DNA of 5,859 bases from an uncultured Dyadobacter sp. (GCA_946481035.1 CAMLNK010000297.1:1-5859); one strand, 5' to 3'. Shown: positions 1 through 5,859, counted from the stretch's first letter. Translations and numbers: made by a program. The notes: generated by a model from the sequence alone, not told the origin.

Positions 1-1
1 A

Positions 2-1021
2 GCACAGAAAATAGCGTTTGGCCCGATGTACTTTCAGTCGGTGGTGGCCCTGAGGGACCTGGGCATTTTGCAATACATCAGCGAAAACCGCAAGGGTGTA
101 AGTATTGCCAACATTATTGAAAATGTTGATGTCTCCGAATACGGCGTGACCTTGCTTTTGGAAGCGGCCGAAATCCTGGGCGTGGTAGAAATAGAAAATG
201 AAATTGTCAAGATCAGTAAAATCGGTTTCTTTTTGTTGAAGGACGAAATGACGCGCGTGAACATGAATTTCATGAAGGACGTGTGTTACCTGGGCGCAAG
301 CCATATGACCGAAAGCATCGTCAACGGCAAGCCCGAAGGCCTCAAAGAGCTGGGCAATTGGCCGACGATCTACGAAGGACTCTCGATATTGCCCGAGCCG
401 GCAAAAACTTCCTGGTTTGAATTCGACCATTACTATTCGGACAATGCATTTCCCGACGCGCTGAAAATCGTGTTCTCTAAAAATCCTAAGCTGATCTTCG
501 ACGTGGGTGGAAATACGGGCAAATGGTCGTTTGCATGCTGCGATCACGACGCGGATGTGAGGATTAAAATACTCGATCTGCCGGTGCAGCTCAATGTAGC
601 CAGGGCCAATGCGACCGAAAGGGGGCTGTTGGAACGGATTGATTTCCACGCGATCAACCTTTTGGATACAACCCAGAAAATCCCGCAAGGCGCCGATGTG
701 ATCTGGATGAGCCAGTTCCTGGACTGTTTTTCCAAAGAGCAGATCGTGGCTATCCTTGAAAATGCCTGCCAGGCAGCTTCTGAAAATACCACTTTGTATA
801 TTCTGGAACCATTTTTTGATAACCAGAATTATCCTGCTGCACATTATAGCCTGGTGGCGACATCTTTGTATTTTACAATTATGGCCAACGGCAACAGCAA
901 AATGTACAGGATCGGGGTGATGAAAGAGCTGGTATGCCAGGCCGGGTTTGAGGTGGTTAACACTTACCCGCTGATCGGCGATAGTTATCATACGATTCTT
1001 GAATGCAGGAAAAAGGGCTGA
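2..1021 (+). CDS. SAM-dependent methyltransferase, O-methyltransferase-like (5' end outside window)
   Basis: This is a class I SAM-dependent methyltransferase built like small-molecule O-methyltransferases: an N-terminal helical/winged-helix region followed by a Rossmann domain. Numbering from the ATG at 26, the SAM-binding glycine motif DVGGNTGKW is at 159-167, the acidic motif II (ILDLP) at 182-186, and a motif IV-like segment (WMSQFLDCFS) at 227-236; EPFF at 261-264 fits the later strand. The frame is open upstream of the ATG (bases 2-25 encode AQKIAFGP) and that stretch fits the usual N-terminal helix, so the true start is probably outside the window. The next gene starts 36 bases after the stop. 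Flexirubin carries a methyl group on its 4-hydroxyphenyl end, so ring methylation of the aryl-polyene is a reasonable role, but this is inference. Methylation of another hydroxyl or an unrelated substrate is possible. Family call is firm; substrate is not. Confidence 0.85.
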   Translation, partial: AQKIAFGPMYFQSVVALRDLGILQYISENRKGVSIANIIENVDVSEYGVTLLLEAAEILGVVEIENEIVKISKIGFFLLKDEMTRVNMNFMKDVCYLGASHMTESIVNGKPEGLKELGNWPTIYEGLSILPEPAKTSWFEFDHYYSDNAFPDALKIVFSKNPKLIFDVGGNTGKWSFACCDHDADVRIKILDLPVQLNVARANATERGLLERIDFHAINLLDTTQKIPQGADVIWMSQFLDCFSKEQIVAILENACQAASENTTLYILEPFFDNQNYPAAHYSLVATSLYFTIMANGNSKMYRIGVMKELVCQAGFEVVNTYPLIGDSYHTILECRKKG

Positions 1022-1028
1022 TCCTTTT
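1011..1028 (+). terminator. Weak terminator-like or processing hairpin across the methyltransferase stop
   Basis: AAAAGG (1011-1016) and CCTTTT (1023-1028) form a perfect 6-bp inverted repeat around a 6-base loop, with a possible extra G-T pair closing a CTGA tetraloop. The left arm overlaps the last codons of the methyltransferase gene and the right arm ends in TTTT. The stem is short and only two pairs are G-C, so it could at most attenuate transcription or mark an mRNA processing site. It may be chance. Confidence 0.2.
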
Positions 1029-1057
1029 ACATGCGGAATACGTAAATATTGATTGTT

Positions 1058-1540
1058 ATGAAGCGAATGGTGGCGGTTTGCCTTGTGGTGCTGCTCGCTG
1101 CGGCTTTCCCGGCCCAGGCACAGATTGACAAGGGAGTTTTTTACAAAGCATTGTCGAGCGGGCAGGAGGATTCTATCGACAGGGCGCTGGCAAGGCTCCA
1201 AACAGAAAAATCCTCCCCGAAAGTGAATGCCTACAAAGGCGCATTGACGATGAAGAAGGCAGGTTTTGTGAAAGGGGTAGGAGGCAAAGTGAAGACCTTC
1301 AAAAAGGGAGCCGAGCTGCTCGAAGACGAGATCAAAAGCAACCCGGATAATACCGAGTTTCGTTTCCTGCGACTGACCGTACAGGAGCACGCGCCGGGAA
1401 TTTTGAAATACAATAAAGAAATAGATGCCGATAAACAGGCCGTCGTTTCGGGCTATGATAAGCTGGACGCCGACCTTAAAACCGTCATCGCCGATTATGC
1501 GAAGGATTCGAAGGTATTGAAAGGATCGGATCTCAAATAG
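1058..1540 (+). CDS. Small exported protein of unknown function in pigment cluster
   Basis: This gene encodes 160 residues. I chose the ATG at 1058 because it gives a textbook signal peptide: MKR, a hydrophobic core (residues 4-17), then PAQA with likely signal peptidase I cleavage after Ala21 (AQA|QI). An in-frame TTG at 1049 would add three residues with no benefit. The mature protein is about 139 residues, Lys- and Asp/Glu-rich, and looks wholly helical. Its central part (roughly residues 60-110, including the NPDNTEFRFLRL stretch) has the look of a TPR-like helix pair, though I cannot assign a family. Cys8 lies inside the hydrophobic core and is not a lipobox cysteine. The gene sits 36 bases after the methyltransferase and 29 bases before darA on the same strand, so co-transcription is likely. 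Periplasmic location follows from the signal peptide. A part in pigment or lipid handling is a guess from context. I believe similar small secreted proteins occur next to darA in other Bacteroidota, but cannot verify that here. Confidence 0.8.
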   Translation: MKRMVAVCLVVLLAAAFPAQAQIDKGVFYKALSSGQEDSIDRALARLQTEKSSPKVNAYKGALTMKKAGFVKGVGGKVKTFKKGAELLEDEIKSNPDNTEFRFLRLTVQEHAPGILKYNKEIDADKQAVVSGYDKLDADLKTVIADYAKDSKVLKGSDLK

Positions 1541-1569
1541 GAATGCATTAACAGGATTTTTGCGGATCA

Positions 1570-2481
1570 ATGAAAAATATTCTAGTTGTAAACTACTCTC
1601 AGTCAGGTCAGTTAAATGAAATAATCGATCAGTTTCTGATTCCGTTTCAGCCTGAAACAGTAGAGCGGTTAGAGATTTTTCCCGCCAAACCCTTTGTGTT
1701 TCCGTGGACTTCGGACGAATTTTTTGACAAAATGCCCGAATGTGTGCAGGAGGAGCCGATCGAGCTCAGGCCGTTGCATTTCGGCTCGGAGCGCTACGAT
1801 TTGATCGTGTTGGGTTATCAGCCCTGGTTTTTGTCGCCCTCGCTGCCTACCACGGCGCTGCTGCACAACCCTGGCTTTAAATCCAGGGTGATGGATACGC
1901 CCATTGTGACCGTGATCGGCGGGCGTAATATGTGGCTCAATTCGCAGGAAAGCATTAAGAAACTGATCGCCGATGCGGGCGGGAAACTGGTTGGCAATAT
2001 ACCGCTGATGGACCGGGTTTCGAACCTTGTCAGCGCGGTGACTATTTTGCACTGGATGCTTACCGGCCGCAAAGACCGTAAATGGGGCATTTTCCCCAAG
2101 CCGGGCGTGAGCGATCAGGACATTGAAAGTGCTTCGCGTTTCGGGGCAATTGTCAAAAAGGCGTACGAGCAGCGGCAGTACGAGAATTTACAGAGAGAAA
2201 TCATGGCCACAGGCCTTATTAACATACCCACTGATATTCTTTTTATCGAAGGGCGGGCCAAAAAGCTGTTCAGGATTTGGGCGAAATTGATCAAAACCAA
2301 GGGCACGACCCCTGAAAAGCGCAAGCGGCTGGTAGGCTTTTTTAAGTATTATCTGCTGGTGGCCCTTTTTATGGTAGCGCCGGTGCTGGTAACTGCTTAC
2401 AGGCTGCTGATTGCCCCGTTTGCCGCCAATGCGATTAAGAAGAAAAAAGAATACTTTTGTGGTGTAGAAACCAAATCATAA
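1570..2481 (+). CDS. darA: DarA-like dialkylresorcinol aromatase (annotated elsewhere as 'condensing enzyme')
   Basis: The 303-residue product resembles DarA. It opens with a flavodoxin-like first strand and phosphate-binding loop (ILVVNYSQSGQ, residues 4-14), followed by PWTSDEFFDKMPE (45-57), the strand YDLIVLGYQPW (76-86) and VTVIGGRNMW (113-122), as expected for an NAD(P)H/FMN-reductase-like fold. In characterised dar systems DarB makes a cyclohexanedione and DarA oxidises it to the aromatic 2,5-dialkylresorcinol; 'condensing enzyme' is an older name. After a basic stretch (about 231-253), residues 257-285 are strongly hydrophobic, with a proline at 271, and end in a KKKK cluster (290-293). 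This suggests a membrane anchor or short hairpin. The ATG at 1570 is chosen because it places the flavodoxin strand at the N-terminus. The stop overlaps the darB start (TAATG), implying translational coupling. Family confidence is high; the reaction is by homology. Confidence 0.9.
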   Translation: MKNILVVNYSQSGQLNEIIDQFLIPFQPETVERLEIFPAKPFVFPWTSDEFFDKMPECVQEEPIELRPLHFGSERYDLIVLGYQPWFLSPSLPTTALLHNPGFKSRVMDTPIVTVIGGRNMWLNSQESIKKLIADAGGKLVGNIPLMDRVSNLVSAVTILHWMLTGRKDRKWGIFPKPGVSDQDIESASRFGAIVKKAYEQRQYENLQREIMATGLINIPTDILFIEGRAKKLFRIWAKLIKTKGTTPEKRKRLVGFFKYYLLVALFMVAPVLVTAYRLLIAPFAANAIKKKKEYFCGVETKS

Positions 2482-3623
2482 TGTCAGAAGCATATATTAC
2501 CAGGATTGCCAAGTTTTTACCGAATGAGTCCGTTTCCAATGAGGAAATGGAAGAATACTTAGGATACATCAACGGAAAACCATCCAAATCAAAAGCCATT
2601 GTTTTGCGCAATAATGGTATCAAAAACCGGTTTTACGCACTGCGCAAAGATGGTACGCCTACGCACACCAATGCGGAAATGGCGGCGCTTGCCATCAAGG
2701 ATCTTTTTAAAAATAACCCGGCTGAGATCGCCGAAATGGACCTGCTGAGCTGCGCCACATCCAGCCCCGACCAGTTGATGCCTTCGCACGGCTCGATGGT
2801 GCACGGTAACCTGCCGGAGGCTCATTCGATAGAGGTAGTATCGCCCTCGGGCGTGTGCTGCGCGGGGATGCATGCATTTAAATACGCCTATATGGCCGTG
2901 AAGCTGGGCGAAAAGCAGAAGGCGGTGGCCTGCGCTTCCGAGCGGCTGTCGACGGTGCTGCGCTCGGATCAGTTTGAGGATGAAGTACAGCAGCTCACCA
3001 GGCTGGAAAAGAACCCATTTCTGGCATTTGAAAAGGATTTTCTGCGCTGGATGCTTTCTGACGGCGCGGGCGCATTTCTGGTAGAATCAGCTCCCAATAA
3101 GGAAGGCATTTCATTAAAAATAGACTGGATTGAAGGCTGCTCGTATGCCAATGAGGTGGAGGCGTGTATGTACATGGGCGCAGACAAGCTCGAAGACGGC
3201 ACATTGGTAAGCTATAAGGACTTCACTGCCGACCAAATCCAGGAGCGTTCGGTGTTGAGCATCAAGCAGGACGTGAAGCTATTAGGCGAAAAAATTGTTA
3301 AATTAGGTTTTGCCAAGCTCAAAGATATTCTGGTTAAGAAAGGGATCACGATGGATGATGTGAGCTATTTTCTGCCGCATTTGTCGAGCTATTTCTTCGA
3401 AAGCAAAATCGATGAGTTTTTCAAAGAAAACGGTATGCCGGTCCCCAAAGAGAAATGGTATACCAACCTGGTCACCAAAGGCAACGTAGGCGCGGCCTCG
3501 ATTTATATGATGCTCGAAGAGGTGTTCAACAGCGGGGCTTTGAAAAAGGGTGAGAAAATATTGCTGGCAGTGCCCGAGAGCTCGCGCTTCTCGTACATGT
3601 TCTGCCTGCTGACTGTGTGCTAA
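2481..3623 (+). CDS. darB: DarB-like ketosynthase III, forms the dialkyl-cyclohexanedione
   Basis: This is a 380-residue thiolase-fold condensing enzyme of the FabH (KAS III) type. The nucleophile is most likely Cys127 in SGVCCAGM (123-130; Cys126 is adjacent), with His300 in FLPHLSS (297-303) and Asn335 in KGNVGAAS (333-340), giving the Cys-His-Asn triad. SDGAGA (193-198) matches the conserved FabH glycine motif. Compared with about 317 residues for E. coli FabH, it carries roughly 20 extra residues between the post-cysteine ASERL segment (152-156) and SDGAGA, and has PHLSS where FabH has PHQAN; both fit DarB rather than primary-metabolism FabH. Characterised DarB condenses a beta-ketoacyl thioester with a second acyl thioester by Claisen- and Michael-type steps to give a cyclohexane-1,3-dione. 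The ATG at 2481 overlaps the darA stop and is preferred over an in-frame TTG at 2457, which would lie inside darA. No carrier protein gene is adjacent. Confidence 0.93.
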   Translation: MSEAYITRIAKFLPNESVSNEEMEEYLGYINGKPSKSKAIVLRNNGIKNRFYALRKDGTPTHTNAEMAALAIKDLFKNNPAEIAEMDLLSCATSSPDQLMPSHGSMVHGNLPEAHSIEVVSPSGVCCAGMHAFKYAYMAVKLGEKQKAVACASERLSTVLRSDQFEDEVQQLTRLEKNPFLAFEKDFLRWMLSDGAGAFLVESAPNKEGISLKIDWIEGCSYANEVEACMYMGADKLEDGTLVSYKDFTADQIQERSVLSIKQDVKLLGEKIVKLGFAKLKDILVKKGITMDDVSYFLPHLSSYFFESKIDEFFKENGMPVPKEKWYTNLVTKGNVGAASIYMMLEEVFNSGALKKGEKILLAVPESSRFSYMFCLLTVC

Positions 3624-3648
3624 ACCATACTAAAAGCTGCCCATAATC

Positions 3649-4047
3649 ATGAAAAAGGAAGACCTTCCGCAAGATCCCGGCGCGCTCGATCAATTTACCC
3701 GGGAAGTTTGCTACGTCAAAAACGAGGACGGTAAGTACGAAACCGCATTGAGCAAGGGCTGGAACGTGAAAAAACAGGCGCTGGACAGCGCCTGGGAGGA
3801 GGTCAACGAGCGGGTGGAAGAGGCGCGCAAGGCAGTGGCAAGCGGCGAAAAAAGCCCGGTATACTATTTTATGGAGCTTCGCCTGATGGATCTTTCGGTC
3901 CTTTCGGGCTATACGGGCATCTTTCCGTTTTTCATCAAACGACATTTCAAACCATCCGTTTTTAAAGATCTCAGCGAAAGAAAACTGGAAAAATATGCCA
4001 GGGCTTTCGACATTACTGTGAGCGAATTGAAAAATTTTAAAGGTTGA
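3649..4047 (+). CDS. Conserved hypothetical protein, 132 aa, flexirubin-cluster associated
   Basis: The product is a soluble 132-residue protein with no signal peptide and no membrane segment, so it is presumably cytoplasmic. It starts at an ATG 25 bases after the darB stop and ends 4 bases before the BtrH-like gene, so it is clearly in the operon. The N-terminal third (REVCYVKNEDGKYETALSKGW, about residues 18-38) looks like a small beta-hairpin. The middle (about 43-66) is a charged amphipathic helix. YYFMELRLMDLSVLSGYTGI (72-91) forms another helix. The C-terminus (LSERKLEKYARAFDITVSEL, 108-127) resembles the last helices of Xre/Cro-type helix-turn-helix domains. Nothing catalytic can be seen. 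I recall near-identical small proteins between darB and the BtrH-like gene in flavobacterial flexirubin clusters, but cannot check this here. It could be a regulator, an adaptor for a pathway enzyme or carrier protein, or a structural partner. I assign no function. Confidence 0.85.
   Translation: MKKEDLPQDPGALDQFTREVCYVKNEDGKYETALSKGWNVKKQALDSAWEEVNERVEEARKAVASGEKSPVYYFMELRLMDLSVLSGYTGIFPFFIKRHFKPSVFKDLSERKLEKYARAFDITVSELKNFKG
4039..4043 (+). promoter_or_regulatory. Shine-Dalgarno-like AAAGG that supports the GTG start at 4052
   Basis: AAAGG lies at the end of the 132-residue gene, 8 bases before GTG 4052, a good spacing for a ribosome binding site. Other genes here lack an obvious one, as is usual in Bacteroidota, so this site helps justify the non-ATG start. 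Confidence 0.4.
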
Positions 4048-4051
4048 TCCA

Positions 4052-5083
4052 GTGAATATTGACAGTCAAACGGATGAATTCCATCACGTGCAGACGGCCC
4101 ATTGCGAAAACGGGGTCACAACCGCATTGCTGCGCTACCACGGCCTTGATTTCATGACTGAGCCGTTGGCATTCGGCATGGGCTCGGGCCTGTTTTATAT
4201 ACAAATACCTTTTCTGACGGTCAACAACGGCCCGGCGATCTCCTTCCGGACGATGCCGGGGGCGATCTTCAAACGCACCTGTAAGTCGCTGGGCGTGGAG
4301 GTAACCCGCAAGAAATTCTCTAATCCGGCTGCCGCCGAGGCATTTCTGGATCAGAAAGTAAGGGAAGGTGTGCCGGTAGGCTGCCAGGTCGGCGTGTTTC
4401 ATCTGAGCTATTTCCCCAAAGAATACCGCTTCCATTTCAACGCGCATAACCTGATCGTTTTTGGCCAGGAGAATGGCCGCTACCAGATCAGCGACCCGGT
4501 CATGGAAGATGTGACCTCGCTTTCCAAAGAAGAACTTTCCCGCGTGCGTTTCGCGCAGGGCCCGCTGGCGCCCAAGGGACATATTTATTTCCCCGAAAAA
4601 ATAAAACCCATTACCGACGACATGATCCGCAAGGGCATCGTGACCGGTATCCGCCGCAATGTGCGCGATATGCTCAACATTCCGGGCAATTTCGCAGGGG
4701 TGAATGGAATCCGCCACACCTCCAACCACGTTCGCAAATGGCGCGATAAGCTGGGTTTGCGCAAGGCCAGCCTGTATTTGGGCCAGATCGTGCGGATGCA
4801 GGAGGAAATAGGCACCGGCGGAGGTGGTTTCCGCTTTCTTTACGGAGCATTCTTGGAGGAAGCCGCTGCCTATTTGCAGGACGAGCGCGTTTCAAACATT
4901 TCCGAAGACTTCACAAAAGCCGGCGATATGTGGCGCGCGAGCGCTATTAAGATGGCCGGCGTGTACAAAGGCCGCCTCACCGAACAGAAGGATTTTGAAG
5001 AAATTGCCGATATGATGCTGGAAATCCGTCTGGTTGAAAAAGAGGCATTTCAGAAGCTTTCAGGCCTGAAACTGGGTAAATAG
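4052..5083 (+). CDS. BtrH-like protein, candidate acyltransferase with papain-like Cys-His-Asp centre
   Basis: This 343-residue protein matches BtrH-type proteins, with a BtrH N-terminal domain (about 1-175) followed by a helical C-terminal domain. BtrH of butirosin biosynthesis transfers an acyl group from a carrier protein to an aminoglycoside. Visible candidates for a cysteine-based centre are Cys18 in AHCENG (16-21), His132 in FNAHNLIVFG (129-138) and Asp148 in ISDPV (146-150), the order and context of a papain/C39-like fold. GSGLFYIQIPF (44-54) and ISFRTMPG (63-70) are further family-like stretches, and EEIGTGGGGFRFLYGAFLEE (251-270) is the hallmark of the C-terminal domain. The GTG at 4052 is chosen because it has a Shine-Dalgarno-like site and the first ATG downstream in frame would remove Cys18. 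Its place between dar genes and an ABC transporter makes it a candidate for joining aryl-polyene acyl chain to dialkylresorcinol, but that is inference. A thioesterase- or peptidase-like role is the main alternative. Confidence 0.85.
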   Translation: MNIDSQTDEFHHVQTAHCENGVTTALLRYHGLDFMTEPLAFGMGSGLFYIQIPFLTVNNGPAISFRTMPGAIFKRTCKSLGVEVTRKKFSNPAAAEAFLDQKVREGVPVGCQVGVFHLSYFPKEYRFHFNAHNLIVFGQENGRYQISDPVMEDVTSLSKEELSRVRFAQGPLAPKGHIYFPEKIKPITDDMIRKGIVTGIRRNVRDMLNIPGNFAGVNGIRHTSNHVRKWRDKLGLRKASLYLGQIVRMQEEIGTGGGGFRFLYGAFLEEAAAYLQDERVSNISEDFTKAGDMWRASAIKMAGVYKGRLTEQKDFEEIADMMLEIRLVEKEAFQKLSGLKLGK

Positions 5084-5844
5084 TGCGGATGGGTATGGCG
5101 GGTAAGGCGTGCATTGAGATCAGGGACGTGTATAAGCGTTACAAATCCGCCCAGGAGGATAGCCTTTCGGATGTGTCGCTGGACATTGTCCAAGGCGATG
5201 TTTTCGGGTTACTGGGGCCGAATGGTGCCGGAAAAACTACGCTGATTTCCATTCTCTGCGGTATTATTCCCGTTTCTTCCGGGCGCGTCGATTTCTACCA
5301 TAATGGCGCGCCGTATTCTGACGCAGAAAGAAAAAGCCGGATCGGTTTTGTGCCGCAGGAATACGCTTTTTATCAGGAGCTAACCCCGCGCCAGAACCTG
5401 GATTACTTCGGGGCGATGTACAACCTTTCCAAAAACAAGCTGGAAGAGCGCCGCGAGCATTTGCTGCAAGTGCTGGGCCTTGAAAAAGTGGCCGACAAAA
5501 AGGTAGGCACGTTTTCGGGCGGTATGAAGCGGCGCGTGAACCTGGCGATCGGCATTATCCATCAGCCGCAGATCCTGTTTTTGGACGAGCCCACCGTAGG
5601 CGTGGACGTGCAGAGCCGGAATGCGATTATCCGTTATCTGCAAGCGATCAACCAGGCAGGCACCACCATCATTTACACGTCTCACCATATGTCGGAAGCC
5701 GAAGAGTTTTGCAAAAACATCGCGCTGATCGACCACGGGCGGGTTATTGCCCAGGGCGGCTTGCAGCACCTGAAAACCGTGCACCAGGTTGCAAACCTGC
5801 AAACATTGTTCATCAACCTGACCGGCGAGGAGTACCGCGATTAA
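5083..5844 (+). CDS. ABC transporter ATP-binding protein (exporter type)
   Basis: This complete ABC ATPase of up to 253 residues has all expected motifs: Walker A GPNGAGKT (45-52), Q-loop Gln92 in FVPQE, signature FSGGM (144-148), Walker B ILFLDEP (164-170, catalytic Glu169), D-loop VGVD (172-175) and switch His201 in YTSHH. The FSGGMKRR signature and GPNGAGKT loop are typical of the CcmA/DrrA-like group that pairs with separate ABC-2-type permeases and usually exports lipids, polysaccharides or hydrophobic molecules. The start is uncertain. GTG 5083 overlaps the previous stop (TAGTG), which would couple translation, but ATGs at 5089 and 5095 are also possible and would only shorten the tail before IEIRDVYKRY. 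A new ORF begins 4 bases after the stop, fitting a cognate permease. Export of pigment or its precursor is inferred from the cluster. Cytoplasmic face of the inner membrane is the expected location. Confidence 0.95.
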   Translation: MRMGMAGKACIEIRDVYKRYKSAQEDSLSDVSLDIVQGDVFGLLGPNGAGKTTLISILCGIIPVSSGRVDFYHNGAPYSDAERKSRIGFVPQEYAFYQELTPRQNLDYFGAMYNLSKNKLEERREHLLQVLGLEKVADKKVGTFSGGMKRRVNLAIGIIHQPQILFLDEPTVGVDVQSRNAIIRYLQAINQAGTTIIYTSHHMSEAEEFCKNIALIDHGRVIAQGGLQHLKTVHQVANLQTLFINLTGEEYRD

Positions 5845-5848
5845 GCAT

Positions 5849-5859
5849 ATGTTCAAATT
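5849..5859 (+). CDS. Start of a downstream ORF, probably the ABC permease (cut by window end)
   Basis: An ATG at 5849 follows the ATPase stop by 4 bases and opens the frame MFK before the window ends. Only three full codons are visible, so nothing can be read from the sequence itself. The call rests on the tight spacing and on the habit of ABC ATPases of this type to be followed by their membrane subunit. Confidence 0.45.

Noticed and set aside
1079..1081. Cys8 of the exported 160-residue protein as a lipoprotein cysteine
   Set aside because: It lies too close to the N-terminus and within the hydrophobic core. A standard signal peptidase I site after Ala21 explains the sequence better.
1555..1562. 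GATTTTTG before darA as a Bacteroidota -7 promoter element (TAnnTTTG)
   Set aside because: The first base does not match, and the nearest TTG that could serve as the upstream element (1517-1519) is much too far away.
3304..3312. TAGGTTTTG inside darB as a promoter -7 element
   Set aside because: The spacing is one base longer than TAnnTTTG, and it lies deep inside a coding region with no gene start nearby.
3526..3945. Minus-strand open frame of 139 codons across the darB end and the 132-residue gene
   Set aside because: It runs antisense to two well-supported genes, and its low-complexity Arg/His/Leu/Phe composition shows no motif.
4037..4729. A 230-codon open frame on the minus strand opposite the BtrH-like gene
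   Set aside because: It is fully antisense to a gene with clear family motifs, and its translation is His/Arg/Ala-rich without recognisable domains. It looks like a codon-bias shadow.
5380..5856. Minus-strand open frame of 158 codons opposite the ABC ATPase
   Set aside because: The plus strand has every ABC ATPase motif across this stretch; the reverse frame has none.
1..5859. Mobile elements, CRISPR arrays, tRNA/rRNA genes, long repeats
   Set aside because: I read both strands by eye and found no transposase, no regularly spaced direct repeats and no tRNA-like motifs. The window is nearly all coding on one strand.

Overview
The window is a piece of a co-directional (+ strand) biosynthetic gene cluster from a member of the Bacteroidota, most likely a Cytophagales-type organism of moderate GC content (Dyadobacter-like is my guess from base composition and protein flavour; it is not proven). 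The diagnostic pair is DarA plus DarB, the enzymes that build 2,5-dialkylresorcinols (DARs). In Bacteroidota these two genes, followed by a small conserved protein, a BtrH-like protein and an ABC transporter, are the hallmark of flexirubin-type pigment clusters. Flexirubins are yellow-orange outer-membrane pigments in which an aryl-polyene carboxylic acid is esterified to a DAR.

Layout, left to right: (1) a SAM-dependent, O-methyltransferase-like enzyme whose 5' end lies outside the window (frame open from base 2 to 1021); (2) a small exported protein of unknown function with a clear signal peptide (1058-1540); (3) darA, flavodoxin-like aromatase (1570-2481); (4) darB, ketosynthase III-like enzyme, overlapping darA by one base (2481-3623); (5) a 132-residue conserved hypothetical protein (3649-4047); (6) a BtrH-like protein with a Cys-His-Asp arrangement, probably GTG-initiated (4052-5083); (7) an ABC-transporter ATPase overlapping the previous stop by one base (5083-5844); (8) the first codons of another ORF, probably the cognate permease (from 5849). 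Gaps between genes run from -1 to about 36 bases, so this reads as part of one operon. There is no convincing internal promoter, no strong terminator, RNA gene, mobile element or CRISPR array, and no gene-free stretch above 40 bases.

Proposed working model: DarB joins two acyl thioesters into a 2,5-dialkylcyclohexane-1,3-dione and DarA aromatises it to the DAR (established for characterised DarA/DarB). The methyltransferase may decorate the aryl ring of the polyene half. The BtrH-like protein is a candidate acyltransferase for joining the two halves, and the ABC transporter probably moves product or precursor across the inner membrane (both inference). The polyene ketosynthases, carrier proteins, aromatic ammonia-lyase, ligase and reductases such a pathway needs are not in this window and should lie in the flanks. 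The system as a whole is a known type. The least understood parts are the 160-residue exported protein, the 132-residue protein, the BtrH-like enzyme and the membrane-anchor-like tail of DarA.
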